64,000 nucleotides of DNA from CBDCCV01 sp965215025 (GTDB lineage Bacteria; Bacteroidota; Rhodothermia; Rhodothermales; Salinibacteraceae), in contig CBDCCV010000002.1 of assembly GCA_965215025.1 (NCBI GenBank), positions 1-64,000 of the forward strand, written 5' to 3'. Each line of letters opens with the position of its first letter. Position 1 is the first letter of the stretch. The position numbers and the translations under genes were made by a program. Below the pieces are notes generated by a model that made no database searches, had not been told where the DNA came from, and was given only the letters and a program-made list of their open reading frames with translations. Below, in pieces: positions 45,420-57,273 of the stretch.

Positions 45420-46166
45420 CTAGAGCCAGCGGCGCAGGCCGAGGTACCGGACCATGGTCAGCCGGGCGTGCAGGGCGCTGACCAGGAGGTTGTCGCGGAA
45501 GGCGCGGTAGTGGCTCACCCCACCCTCCTCCGCCGGCACGTAGCGCACCTTCGTGTCGACGTTCACGACCGGGACGCCCATCCAGACCATCCGAACCGCA
45601 ATCTCCGGATCGAAGTCCATTCGGTCCCCCCGCGCTCCGGCCGCGACGGCGGATTCGAGAGGATAGACCCGGAAGCCGCACAGGGGATCGGCGATCTTCC
45701 CGGGCTTGCCCAGCGTCTCGAGCCAGACCCAGAACACGCTCACCTTCCGGCCCCAGAGCCTGGCCTTGGGCGCCGTCGCGTCGAACACCGGCCTCCCGAG
45801 GACCAGGGCCGCGGGCACCTCTCGCGAGGCCTCGAGCAGCCGGGGCACGTCGCCCATCGCATGCTGCCCGTCGGCGTCGACCTGGAGCGCGTGGGTGAAC
45901 CCCTCGGCGAGGGCCGCCTGCAGGCCATCCTTGACCGCGGCGCCCTTGCCGCCGTTGACCTCTCGGCGAATCACCCGGACCCCGGGCATGCCCTCCAGCC
46001 GTTGGAGCGCGGCTCGCGCGTCCGCGCCGCCGCCGTCGTCGACGACGAACACGTCGGGCACCTGGACCCCGACCTCGCCGACGACCCGCTCGATGGTGAG
46101 CGGGTTGTCGTACGTCGGGATGACGACGCACGGACGCCATCCCGAGACGGTCAGATCAGTACCCAT
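45420..46166 (-). CDS. Glycosyltransferase family 2 (aryl-polyene-cluster type)
   Basis: 248 residues from ATG 46166. GT-A fold with PCVVIPTYDN at the start, nucleotide-sugar metal motif DAD (97-99, in LQVDADGQH) and a GRPVFDA...RLWGR...DPLCGFRVYPL...MDFDPEI pattern that resembles the GT2 domain of aryl-polyene gene products. It probably adds a sugar to a lipid or polyene head group at the inner membrane. It is convergent with the ACP gene (190 bases between, no gene seen there), suggesting a small locus of lipid-linked polyene functions. Confidence 0.85.
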   Translation of the reverse strand: MGTDLTVSGWRPCVVIPTYDNPLTIERVVGEVGVQVPDVFVVDDGGGADARAALQRLEGMPGVRVIRREVNGGKGAAVKDGLQAALAEGFTHALQVDADGQHAMGDVPRLLEASREVPAALVLGRPVFDATAPKARLWGRKVSVFWVWLETLGKPGKIADPLCGFRVYPLESAVAAGARGDRMDFDPEIAVRMVWMGVPVVNVDTKVRYVPAEEGGVSHYRAFRDNLLVSALHARLTMVRYLGLRRWL

Positions 46167-46199
46167 CGCGTTTCGAAGGGGCCGCCGAAGCGGCGCTCG

Positions 46200-48918
<2,719 letters not shown>

Positions 48919-49064
48919 GGCGTCGCCATACCACGCCCGGGCCCGCGGGGAAACGGGGACCGGATCGCGCTCGCGCGCACTATGTCCCCCTATTTTGGGA
49001 GGCTCGCCCCCGCTCATACGTGGGTTCCTACCCCAATGCTGGCGTCTCAGACGCGATTCTGACT

Positions 49065-49092
49065 TTGTGTTTTCGCAGAATGAGCGTATAAC
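49065..49092 (+). promoter_or_regulatory. Candidate sigma-70 promoter for the basic protein gene
   Basis: TTGTGT (49065-49070) and TATAAC (49087-49092) with a 16-base spacer, in an AT-rich stretch about 55 bases upstream of the start at 49146. An AAAGGA ribosome site is at 49136-49141. Confidence 0.45.
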
Positions 49093-49145
49093 AATGATCA
49101 GATCCAGATACATTCCGGTGAGTCCGGAGAAGCACAAAGGAACCG

Positions 49146-49515
49146 ATGGACATGGCACGAGCGCGTAAGGCAACGAAGTCGAGCACCAAGAAGAGCACCA
49201 CCAAGAAGGCTGCTACCGGTCGAGGAAGCAAGGAAGCGATCGAGAAGCGACGAGTCGCTCGCCACCTGAACACCCTCCTCGCGGGCAAGACCTCTCGACC
49301 GAAGTTGGACGGCCGTACCGAGAAGCGTCGCCAGCGTCTGCTCAAGGAGCTCAAAGACGGCAAGCGAGGCAAGGGCATCAAGCCGATCGAGGTGGTTCAG
49401 CACGTCGACGAACTCCTCAAGATGGGTGAGTCGCTCGCCAGTCTTCGGCGCGCCGGCGTGAAGGCCCGGCGCACCGTCCTCAACGACGAAGTCGCCGAGA
49501 CCGTGGCCAACGCTC
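49146..49515 (+). CDS. Basic DNA-binding-like protein, truncated at the join
   Basis: About 123 residues from ATG 49146 (MDMARARK; ATG 49152 is also possible). It begins with a very basic Lys/Ala/Thr/Ser tail (KKSTTKKAATGRG), then helical, charged sequence (EAIEKRRVARHLNTLLAG; IEVVQHVDELLKMG). The lysine tail is like that of histone H1/HU-like myxobacterial nucleoid proteins, but the core is not a family I recognise. After about residue 123 the frame stays open to 49856 but reads Arg/Gly-rich nonsense that is antisense to the RNase R-like gene, so the real C-terminus is missing. Confidence 0.6.
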
Positions 49516-49932
49516 AGCCTCGGCGTCGGGCGGCGCGATGCGGGCGGCGGGGGCGTCTGCGGCGGGGCGCTCGCGCTGGGCGGGGCGGGCGGCGGCGCCG
49601 TCACCGCGCGGCGCGCCTCGCTTTTTGCGGTCCTGCTTGCTGCGAGAGGTGCGCTGCTCGTCTTCTTTCCTCAGCTCGCGGATGCGCTCTTCCTGCCTCT
49701 GGCGCTCCTGCGGGCGGCGCGGCTGGTGGGCGAAGCGGCGGCCTTCGCGGCGGATCACGCCGTCGGCTTCGAGTTCGTCGAGCACATCGCGGAAGCGGCC
49801 GTAGAGGCGCTCGTCCTTGCGGTAGCCGAGGGCCTCGGCGATCTCGTGGGGGGTGAGCAGGTCCTGCTTCTGCTCGGAGAGGAGCACGAGGACGTCGCGC
49901 TCGATGGTTTTGCGGTCGAGGAGTTCGGTCAC
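49480..49932 (-). CDS. RNase R-like N-terminal winged-helix fragment, truncated at the join
   Basis: 150 codons from GTG 49932; only about the first 135 are likely native. Residues about 5-65 form a winged helix (RDVLVLLSEQKQDLLTPHEIAEALGY... DELEADGVIRREGRRFAHQP) followed by a Lys/Arg/Glu-rich linker, as at the start of many RNase R proteins, exoribonucleases that degrade structured RNA. The OB, RNB and S1 domains are missing because the sequence switches to the other genome near 49,515. It could instead be another wHTH protein, so the family name is tentative. Confidence 0.5.
   Translation of the reverse strand: MTELLDRKTIERDVLVLLSEQKQDLLTPHEIAEALGYRKDERLYGRFRDVLDELEADGVIRREGRRFAHQPRRPQERQRQEERIRELRKEDEQRTSRSKQDRKKRGAPRGDGAAARPAQRERPAADAPAARIAPPDAEAERWPRSRRLRR
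49490..49540. other. Probable chimeric join between two genomes
   Basis: Two unrelated genes on opposite strands both lose meaning here: the basic protein on the plus strand and an RNase R-like N-terminus on the minus strand. I see no transposon ends, tRNA or integrase. The exact breakpoint cannot be fixed by eye; the Arg-rich reading frames on both strands blur it. Confidence 0.6.
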
Positions 49933-50074
49933 GTTTGCGGGTTAACTTTTAGGGAAGAGTGCGCGCTGCCCGTGGCGGCAAGTCGTCCACGCCGGGCGAA
50001 AGCGCGCGCAGCATCATTTGTGGTGGCAAATCTGCCGTGTTATACGAAAGGACGGGAGGCGCGGTCCTCTTTTA

Positions 50075-50140
50075 GCGGGAGGTTGGGCGTGTGGGAGGAC
50101 GCATGATCTACGCTGTTCTCCCACACGCCCAACCTCCCGC
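50075..50140. repeat. Perfect 23-bp inverted repeat (stem-loop)
   Basis: Arms 50075-50097 and 50118-50140 are exact reverse complements, with a 20-base loop. It lies 10 bases after the TamB-like stop (reverse strand) and 143 bases before the RNase R-like start. Long, perfect and without a T-run, so it may be a repeat element or RNA-stability stem rather than a simple terminator. Confidence 0.8.
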
Positions 50141-50149
50141 ACGCCATCC

Positions 50150-53100
50150 TCACTCCTCCACCCCGGCGGCCACGGCCTCGCCCGCTGGCGGCGCTTCCTC
50201 GTCCTCCGAGCCACCCGGCCAGAGCCAGCCGAAGAACCGCTCGAAAAGCCGCTTCCACGAGCGGAACTCCGTCTGGTAGGAGACGCCCGCGCCGGTCGTT
50301 GAGGTCAGGGTCTGCTCCGAGAGCACGCTGCCCTCGCGCCGGTAGAAGGCCTCGACGGAGACGCTCGGACTCAGGCGGACCTCAACGACGAACTCGCCCT
50401 CGAGGCCCTGCGCTTCCGGCTCGTCGGCCGTGTCCACGAAGACGCCCTCGCCACGGATGATGAGGCGCTCGTCCAAAAGACGCAGCGCCAGGCCGTAGAT
50501 CACGTCGCGGTCCTCGGGGTTCTCGCCCTGGACGCCCAGGCGGAAGTCGAGGCCGGGCAAGGCCGCGCTGAGGTAGCGGTTGACCTGGCTGGCCACGAGC
50601 TGCGAGACGCTGTTGAAGGCGAGGCGCCCGCCCGTGTCGGCAAGCGAGCCTTCGGCCGGGTTGCGCGCCAGGTCGGTCGTCAAAAGGAACGTGTTCGTCA
50701 AAAGGACGCTCGTGGCGTACTCCGTCTCGCGGTCGGGCTGGTTGAGGATCGTCTCCAGGGCGGTGGCGGAGAAGTCCTCCACGGCGAAGCGCTCGGAGCG
50801 GTCCACGCGCAGGCTCAGGTCCACGGCGGGCTGCTCCACGCGCCCGGTGATCTCCAAGAGGACGACGAGCGGGATGCGCCCCGTCGCGCCTCCCGATCCG
50901 CCCAGGCCGGCCGTGGAGGCGCGCGTGTGATACGACGCCGTGAGGCCGAGCTTGGCGTTGGCCGGCGGCCCGTCCCACGAGATCGTCCCGCCCTCGATGT
51001 CGAAGCGGCGGTAAAAGAGTTCGCCGGCGGTGAAGAGGTACTCGCCCGCGTCCACGTCAAAGGTGCCGTACGTGAAAAAGTCGCCGCCCTGGCGCTGAAG
51101 TTGGATGCGCCCGGAGCCGACGGCGCTCAAGACGTCGCCCAGGAGCGGGTCGAAGACGAGGTGCACGGTCGAGCCGCCGGGCGCGTAGACGTTGAGGTCC
51201 ATCTCCAGGCCGTCCAGGAACGAGCGCTCGCCCACGGGCCGGTCCGAGAGGAGGTTGCGGCGGCGCGTGACTTTTTCGAGGTCGGGGACCTGCCCGGTGG
51301 AGTCGGCAAAGAGGATGTAGCCGGTGTCCGTGCGCGCGTCGCTTTCGGTGATGGGGATGAACAGCTCGCTCTCGTCCGTGGTGCGGATGTTCGACGAGCG
51401 CAGCGCCGCGCTGGAGAGCGGCCCGGTAAGCGTGACCGGCCCCGAGGCCCAGATCGAGCCGTAGAAGGGCAGCTCGCGCGAGTCCTCCACGTCGATGATC
51501 TGGAGCTTGTCCAGGCGCGCGGAGAGGTCGAAGGAGAAGTAGTCGTAGCCGTTGAAGAGCAGCTGCCCGCTGAGCGCAGCCGTCCCGCCGTCGGGACCTG
51601 TCACCAGCACGCCGTCCACGCCGATGCCCTCGGCGTCCACGGCGACGGGGCCTTCAAGCGCGTACGTGAGGCCGAACTGCGGCACGCTGAACTGGCCGTC
51701 CACCGCGCGCAGATCGGCCTGGAAGAGCGGCAGGCGGAAGGTGCCCTGGACCGTGCCCTCGCCCGTGAGGTAGCCCTCGACGTTCTCGATCTGGTCCTGG
51801 AAGATGTACTCGAAGAAGAAGAGATCGGCGCGGCGGGCGTCGAGGCTCAGGTCGAGCGCGCCGGGATCGGCCGGGGGGCGGCCGGCGGCGAGGTCGCCCA
51901 GCGTGGGCAGGCGGAAGGTGCCCCGGAGGCGCAGCCGGCTCTCTTCGGAGCGGAGCGGAATCTCGGCGATGCGCGCGGAGGTGTCCGGCGGCGAAGGGCG
52001 CAGGCGCGCGTCCAAGGCCACCTCGGAGGCGCCTGGCACGTAGCGGCTCTCCACGCTGAGATTCCCCAGGAGCCGGTCGTCAAACGCAAGGCGGCTCACG
52101 GCGAGGCCCCCCGTCAGCTCCGGCTGCCGCAATCCGCCGGTGAGCAGAAGGCGCCCGTTGAGCCGTCCGCCGAGGGGGCGCTTCAAGTTGAAAAAGTCGG
52201 ATGCGGGACGCAGAAGCAGGCCGTCCACCTCGGCGCGGAGCGTGTCGCCGGGCGCGCTCGACAAGGTGCCGGCGATGCGTAGGCGCTGCGGCGGCTCGGC
52301 CTTGCCGCCGCTGCGCCCCACAAGCTGCAAGCCGGGGATGCGCACGGCGTCGGCAAAGAGATCCACAGGCTGCGCCTCGGGCGTTTCCCAGACGTAGGAG
52401 CCGGCTTCGAGGTGGACGTCGCGCACGACGAGGCGCGTGCGGTCGGGCAGGACCTCGAGGCCGGCCAGAAAGCGCAGCGGCCCGCTTTGGCCTCTGGTCG
52501 AGGCCGTGCTCAGGCGCACCTCACCGCCGCGCTCGGCGTAGCTGACGTTCAGGCGCGGCGCCCGGAAGCGCACGCGCTCGCCCACGCTGAGCGCGGCGGC
52601 GTCGGCGTTTAGGCGGACGTCCAGCGTTTGCACAAGCGGCGCGTCGAGCGCGGCGTTGGCTACAAAGTTGGCGCGGAGCGTATCGGCGCGAAGGCGGCCC
52701 ACGCGCAGGGTGTCCGTCGAGGCTGTGCCGGAGGAGCGGAGGCGGTCGGCGCTGGCGGTGAGGGCGAGCGTAGCGTGGAGGTCGGCTTCGAGGAGCGGGA
52801 GGCGGGGGAAGAGCGCGGTGAGGAGGTCGGGGCGCTTGAGCAAGAAGTCGGCGCGGAGGTCGAGGCCGTCGAGGCCGGCGTCGCGCAGCGCCGCGCGGGC
52901 CGCCTCACGCAGCGCCGGATCGGCGGGCGGTTCTGGTTCAGCGGCTTGCGCCATCGCCGGCTGGGCGGCGCGCTTGCTCAGGGCCGTGCGCGCAGCTTGG
53001 GCAAAGGCGTCGGCCCAGAGCCTGCCGAGGGCGCGGAGCGGCGGCACGGCCACGTCGCCGTCGAGGGTGAGCGTGGCGAGGGCACCCGTGAGGCGCAGGC

Positions 53101-54919
53101 GCGGGGCGGCGGCGCCCGCTTCGGCCAGGACGAGCGCCGAGCGGTGGGGCAGGATGCGGCCTTCTACCTCGCCGCGACGCACGAGCGAGGAGTCGAACGC
53201 CACCGCGATCCGCCCGCTCGCCTCCGGCCACGAGGCCCCGCCGCCCTCGGCGCGGATGTCGGCAGTGAGGCGCGTGGCGAGCGAATCGCTCAAAAAGAGC
53301 GGGCCGAGGTCGAGGCGGCGGCTCCTGGCGCGCAGGTCGAAGGCGGGCGGCGCTCCGGCGTAGCGGACGGCGCCCGTGGCGCGGAGCGTGCCCCCGGCGC
53401 GCTGCCCGTATTCGAGCGTGCCCTCGGCGCTTCCGCTGTCGGCGCGCGCGTCGAGGCGGAGGGCGGGGATGGGCCGGCCGGCCAACTCGGACTCCGTCAG
53501 GCGCAGGGCCAGCGTCCCGGAGGCTGTGGCCGCCGTGGTGCCGCGCCCGTTGATCTGCACCTGGCCGGTGAGGCGGCCCGGCACGCCGGCCTCGGGCGCG
53601 AGCCGCGCCAGGCGCAGCGTGTCGAGTTGCAGATCGGCGCGGTAGGTGACGCCGGAGACCATCCGCGCAAACGCCGCCGTGCCGGTCACGGCGCCCGCGT
53701 CGGAGCGGACGACGAGGTCTGCCGCGAGGCGGAGCGGTTCCTGAGCGGCGCGCAAGGGCACGGCGCCTTCGGCATCGGCGTCGAGGGCGACGGGGCCGAG
53801 GCGTCGCAAGCGCCCCAGCGCCTCGGCGGGGGCGGCGGGGAAGACGGCCTCCACGTCGCGCGCGGTGAGCACGCTGTTTTCGAGCATCGCGTCGAAGCGG
53901 GCCGCTTCGGGTAGCCCGCTCAGCGTGCCGCGCGCGGCGAGCGCCGAGGCGCCGCGCCCTATACGCACTTCGTCAACGACCAAGTGCGAGAGCGGCCCTT
54001 CGATCCGCGCACGGAGCATGGTCGCATCGCTTAGCGGCCACGCTGGAAAAAAGCGGCGCACCTCTTCGTGGTCGATGCGGCTCTCGGCGAGGTCGAGGTC
54101 TACTTCGGGATCGGCCTGCCAGAGGGACCGGCCGGCGGCCCAGCCGGTGAGGGCGGCGGAGAAGTCGAGCGCCGTCGTGCCGGTGCGCAGGACGACCTGG
54201 CTGAGCGCGAGCGTGCTCTCGGCGAGGGCCATCTGCCCCTGAAGCTGGCGGATGCGCACGTCTTGCTCCGGCAGCGCGGCCTCGAAGGAGAAGAGATCGA
54301 CGAGCTTGGTCCCATCGGGCTGCCACTCGACGGTGGCTTCGAGGCGGACGGCCTCCAAGCGCGTGTTGGCGTAGTCGAAGACGCGCCCGGCTTGCACAGC
54401 CTCGGGCGCGGTGCCGGCGTTGTGCGTGAAAAGGTGCCCGTCCACGATGCGCGTCGTCGCGGCGGCAAAGCTAAACGGCTCCTCGGCAGAAGAAGCCGAG
54501 GCGCGGCGCCTGGGCCGGTTGAAGGCCTCCTGGATGTTCCAGCGCCCGCCGGGCCGGCGCACGAGGTACGCCTCGGGGCGGAAGAGCGTGAGCGCGCGCG
54601 CGGTGATCTGCCGGCCGAAAAGCGTCTTCCACGACGGCCGCGCCACGACGGAGTCGGCCTGGAGGACGAGGGCGCCGTCCGGGCCGTAGACGCGCACGTC
54701 CTGCGCGTAGAGGTCGTAGACGAGGTTGCCGCTGAGCGTGCCGATCTCGAGGCGCCCGGCAAAGCGCTCGTCAAAGCGCCGCTCGATCTCGGCGCGGAGC
54801 GCGTCGCGCCCGACCTCCGTGCGCGTCAAGGCGAAAAACGCAACCACGCCCACGAGCACGACGCCCAGCGCAAGCTGGATCAGGCGACGCGCGGCGTTGG
54901 AGAGGTGGCGGATGGGCAC
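50150..54919 (-). CDS. tamB: Translocation/assembly module TamB-like protein
   Basis: 1589 residues from ATG 54919. One N-terminal membrane anchor (about 14-31, LALGVVLVGVVAFFAL) is followed by a very long beta-rich, AsmA/TamB-like region of repeating hydrophobic strands. The C-terminal 350 residues match the TamB (DUF490) domain, with blocks such as DLEMDLNVYAPGGSTVHLVF-like and ILNQPDRETEYATSVLL. TamB-family proteins span the periplasm and help lipid transfer or outer-membrane protein assembly. Larger than the Escherichia coli protein (about 1260) but normal for Bacteroidota-type homologues. No omp85/tamA is nearby. Confidence 0.88.
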   Translation of the reverse strand: MPIRHLSNAARRLIQLALGVVLVGVVAFFALTRTEVGRDALRAEIERRFDERFAGRLEIGTLSGNLVYDLYAQDVRVYGPDGALVLQADSVVARPSWKTLFGRQITARALTLFRPEAYLVRRPGGRWNIQEAFNRPRRRASASSAEEPFSFAAATTRIVDGHLFTHNAGTAPEAVQAGRVFDYANTRLEAVRLEATVEWQPDGTKLVDLFSFEAALPEQDVRIRQLQGQMALAESTLALSQVVLRTGTTALDFSAALTGWAAGRSLWQADPEVDLDLAESRIDHEEVRRFFPAWPLSDATMLRARIEGPLSHLVVDEVRIGRGASALAARGTLSGLPEAARFDAMLENSVLTARDVEAVFPAAPAEALGRLRRLGPVALDADAEGAVPLRAAQEPLRLAADLVVRSDAGAVTGTAAFARMVSGVTYRADLQLDTLRLARLAPEAGVPGRLTGQVQINGRGTTAATASGTLALRLTESELAGRPIPALRLDARADSGSAEGTLEYGQRAGGTLRATGAVRYAGAPPAFDLRARSRRLDLGPLFLSDSLATRLTADIRAEGGGASWPEASGRIAVAFDSSLVRRGEVEGRILPHRSALVLAEAGAAAPRLRLTGALATLTLDGDVAVPPLRALGRLWADAFAQAARTALSKRAAQPAMAQAAEPEPPADPALREAARAALRDAGLDGLDLRADFLLKRPDLLTALFPRLPLLEADLHATLALTASADRLRSSGTASTDTLRVGRLRADTLRANFVANAALDAPLVQTLDVRLNADAAALSVGERVRFRAPRLNVSYAERGGEVRLSTASTRGQSGPLRFLAGLEVLPDRTRLVVRDVHLEAGSYVWETPEAQPVDLFADAVRIPGLQLVGRSGGKAEPPQRLRIAGTLSSAPGDTLRAEVDGLLLRPASDFFNLKRPLGGRLNGRLLLTGGLRQPELTGGLAVSRLAFDDRLLGNLSVESRYVPGASEVALDARLRPSPPDTSARIAEIPLRSEESRLRLRGTFRLPTLGDLAAGRPPADPGALDLSLDARRADLFFFEYIFQDQIENVEGYLTGEGTVQGTFRLPLFQADLRAVDGQFSVPQFGLTYALEGPVAVDAEGIGVDGVLVTGPDGGTAALSGQLLFNGYDYFSFDLSARLDKLQIIDVEDSRELPFYGSIWASGPVTLTGPLSSAALRSSNIRTTDESELFIPITESDARTDTGYILFADSTGQVPDLEKVTRRRNLLSDRPVGERSFLDGLEMDLNVYAPGGSTVHLVFDPLLGDVLSAVGSGRIQLQRQGGDFFTYGTFDVDAGEYLFTAGELFYRRFDIEGGTISWDGPPANAKLGLTASYHTRASTAGLGGSGGATGRIPLVVLLEITGRVEQPAVDLSLRVDRSERFAVEDFSATALETILNQPDRETEYATSVLLTNTFLLTTDLARNPAEGSLADTGGRLAFNSVSQLVASQVNRYLSAALPGLDFRLGVQGENPEDRDVIYGLALRLLDERLIIRGEGVFVDTADEPEAQGLEGEFVVEVRLSPSVSVEAFYRREGSVLSEQTLTSTTGAGVSYQTEFRSWKRLFERFFGWLWPGGSEDEEAPPAGEAVAAGVEE

Positions 54920-55066
54920 AGGAAAAGAAGGGCGAGGAGGTCGCGTTACAGAGAAGGGGTACAGGCCGAGAGCTTAGCCAGCACGCCGCGCCGCGAGACG
55001 CAGTAAGCCGAGCGCAATCAGCAGGTTAATCAAAAAAGAGCGCGCGCGCCACGCTGCGCCGCCGCC

Positions 55067-56167
55067 TCACCGATTTTTAGCGAAGGCCCACGCATCCGCC
55101 ACGTCCTCTGCCGGCGCCTCCGTCACGTACGCCGCGCCAACTTCTTCGAGCACGACGAAGCGTACGGCACCGGCGCGCGCCTTCTTGTCGGTGCGCATGG
55201 CCTTGGTGAGCGCGTCTGTGGAGAGGGCGCCAAGCTTTTCGGGCACGGGGATCATGCGTACGAGGCCGTCGGCGCGGGCGGGGTCGAAGCCCGGATGGAG
55301 GCGGTGGGAGAGATGGAGGGCGGCGCGCATCCCCAGCGCCACGGCCTCGCCGTGCGTAAAAGCGCCGTAGCCCGCCACCCGCTCGATGGCGTGCCCGAAC
55401 GTGTGGCCGAAGTTGAGGATCATCCGCCGGCCTTTTTCCCGCTCGTCTTCGCTCACGACCTCGACCTTCACGCGCGCGGCGCAGCGGATCATGGGCGCAA
55501 CCACGCCGGCCTCGCGGTCGAGGATAGCGTTCCAGTTCGCTTCGAGAAAAGCAAAAAAATCGGGATCGGCGATGAGGGCGTGCTTGACGACCTCGGCCAG
55601 GCCGCCTGTCCACTCGCGCTCGGGGAGCGTTTGGAGCGCCGCCGTGTCGGCCAGGACGAGGGCCGGCTGGTGGAAGGCGCCCACGAGATTCTTGCCAGCG
55701 GCGTGGTTGATGCCCGTCTTCCCACCGATGGCGCTGTCCACCTGCGCGATGAGCGAGGTGGGGATCTGCACGAGCGGCACCCCGCGCAGGAGCGTGGCGG
55801 CGGCAAAGCCCGCCAGGTCGCCTACCACGCCGCCGCCGAGCGCCACCACGGGCGTCTCCCGGTCGATGCCCCACGCGAGCGCCGCGTCGTACACGGCTTG
55901 CAGCGCCGCGGGCGATTTGCTCGCCTCGCCGGGCGCGATGACGTGCACCTCCGGCGTCCAGCCCTCTTCGGCGAGGGCGCGTTCGAGCGGGTCGCGGTAG
56001 CGGGCGGCCACGTTTTCATCCGTGACCATGAGGCAGCGGCCTGCGCGCAAGCCGGCCTCCGTCATGCGGGCGGGCGCCTCGGCAAGCGGGGCGAAGTGGA
56101 CCGGGTAGCCACGCCCATCGCCGAGCGTGACGGCAAGCGGTGCGGCAGCAAGCGTTGAATCTGACAC
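55067..56167 (-). CDS. aroB: 3-dehydroquinate synthase
   Basis: 366 residues from ATG 56167. Second step of the shikimate pathway (DAHP to 3-dehydroquinate), cytoplasmic, NAD- and metal-dependent. NAD-binding GGGVVGDLAGF (111-121), substrate block DSAIGGKTGIN (144-154), KNLVGAFHQP (159-168) and metal-binding GHTFGHAIE near 260 are all present. Stands alone between tamB and a divergent gene; 56,168-56,402 holds no gene I can see. Confidence 0.97.
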   Translation of the reverse strand: MSDSTLAAAPLAVTLGDGRGYPVHFAPLAEAPARMTEAGLRAGRCLMVTDENVAARYRDPLERALAEEGWTPEVHVIAPGEASKSPAALQAVYDAALAWGIDRETPVVALGGGVVGDLAGFAAATLLRGVPLVQIPTSLIAQVDSAIGGKTGINHAAGKNLVGAFHQPALVLADTAALQTLPEREWTGGLAEVVKHALIADPDFFAFLEANWNAILDREAGVVAPMIRCAARVKVEVVSEDEREKGRRMILNFGHTFGHAIERVAGYGAFTHGEAVALGMRAALHLSHRLHPGFDPARADGLVRMIPVPEKLGALSTDALTKAMRTDKKARAGAVRFVVLEEVGAAYVTEAPAEDVADAWAFAKNR

Positions 56168-56402
56168 GGGGCGTGGTGTTTATTAGACGCGGCGCTCAGG
56201 GCGGAAGTCCGATGGCGTTGCCACCCCGAATCGCTACACCGAAACGCAGCGAAGGGTTCTCTGCCAAAGCTAAAGCATATGTTTAGGTGAAGGCGCTGGT
56301 GCGTTGAGGCTGATAGAGAAAAAGAGCCTCGCGTATTCCCCGTTCTCCGCGATCTGTATCCGTCGTCCGCCGTTTTTCGTCCATCGTCCACCTGTGCTGC
56401 GT

Positions 56403-57203
56403 ATGTGCCTCATCGTTTTTGCCTGGCGGGAGCACCCGCGCTACCTGCTCGTTTTTGCGGCCAACCGGGACGAGTTCTACGACCGCCCCACCGTGCCGGC
56501 GCGCTTCTGGGACGACGCGCCGCACGTCCTAGCCGGGCGCGACGAGCGGGCCGGCGGCACGTGGATGGGCCTCGCCCGCGACGGCCGCTTCGCCGCCGTG
56601 ACGAACCACCGCGACCCCTCCGCCGAGCAGCAAAACGCCCCAAGCCGCGGCGCCCTCGTGGCCGACTACCTGCGCGGCGAGGCCGGCCCGCACGCCTACC
56701 TCGACGCCCTCGCTCCAAAGGCCGCGCGCTACAACGGCTTCAACCTGCTCGCCGGCGGCCCTGAGGCGCTCTGGTACTTTTCCAACCGCAGCGGCCCGGA
56801 TCAAAGCGGCGTGGCGCCCGCGCGCGTGAGGCCCGGCGTCCACGGCCTCAGCAACGCCGTCCTCGATACGCCCTGGCCGAAGGTCGAAAAGAGCAAAGCC
56901 GCCCTCGGCGCGCTTCTGGAAGCGGACGCCGTCGCTCCCGAGGCGCTGCTCGATCTTTTGAGTGATGCCGAGCCGGCCCCGGACGGCGCGCTTCCGCAGA
57001 CGGGCGTGCCAGAGGAATGGGAACGCGCGCTCTCGTCCGTGTTTATCGAGACCGAAGGTTACGGCACGCGCTCCTCGACGGCGCTCCTCGTGGAGCGGAG
57101 CGGCGAGGCCACGTTCGTCGAGCGCATCTTCCGCAACGGCGAGGTGAGCACGCAGCGGTTTTCTCTTCAGGTGGAGCCGTTCTCGGAAGAGGAAGCGCCG
57201 TAA
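56403..57203 (+). CDS. NRDE family protein (TANGO2-like)
   Basis: 266 residues from ATG 56403, so the mature N-terminus exposes Cys2 (MCLIVFAW), as in Ntn-type hydrolases. NRDEFYDRP (about 19-27) names the family. GTWMGLARDGRFAAVTNHRDP is also conserved. The eukaryotic relative TANGO2 affects membrane trafficking or heme handling; the bacterial reaction is unknown. Starting at the upstream in-frame codon at 56304 would bury Cys2 and is rejected. Confidence 0.93.
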   Translation: MCLIVFAWREHPRYLLVFAANRDEFYDRPTVPARFWDDAPHVLAGRDERAGGTWMGLARDGRFAAVTNHRDPSAEQQNAPSRGALVADYLRGEAGPHAYLDALAPKAARYNGFNLLAGGPEALWYFSNRSGPDQSGVAPARVRPGVHGLSNAVLDTPWPKVEKSKAALGALLEADAVAPEALLDLLSDAEPAPDGALPQTGVPEEWERALSSVFIETEGYGTRSSTALLVERSGEATFVERIFRNGEVSTQRFSLQVEPFSEEEAP

Positions 57204-57273
57204 CCTTTATAACGCGCTGCCGTAGAGCGCCGCGCCCGTCTGACGCCCGCTTCTCAGAAGAAAGAAAAACGCC

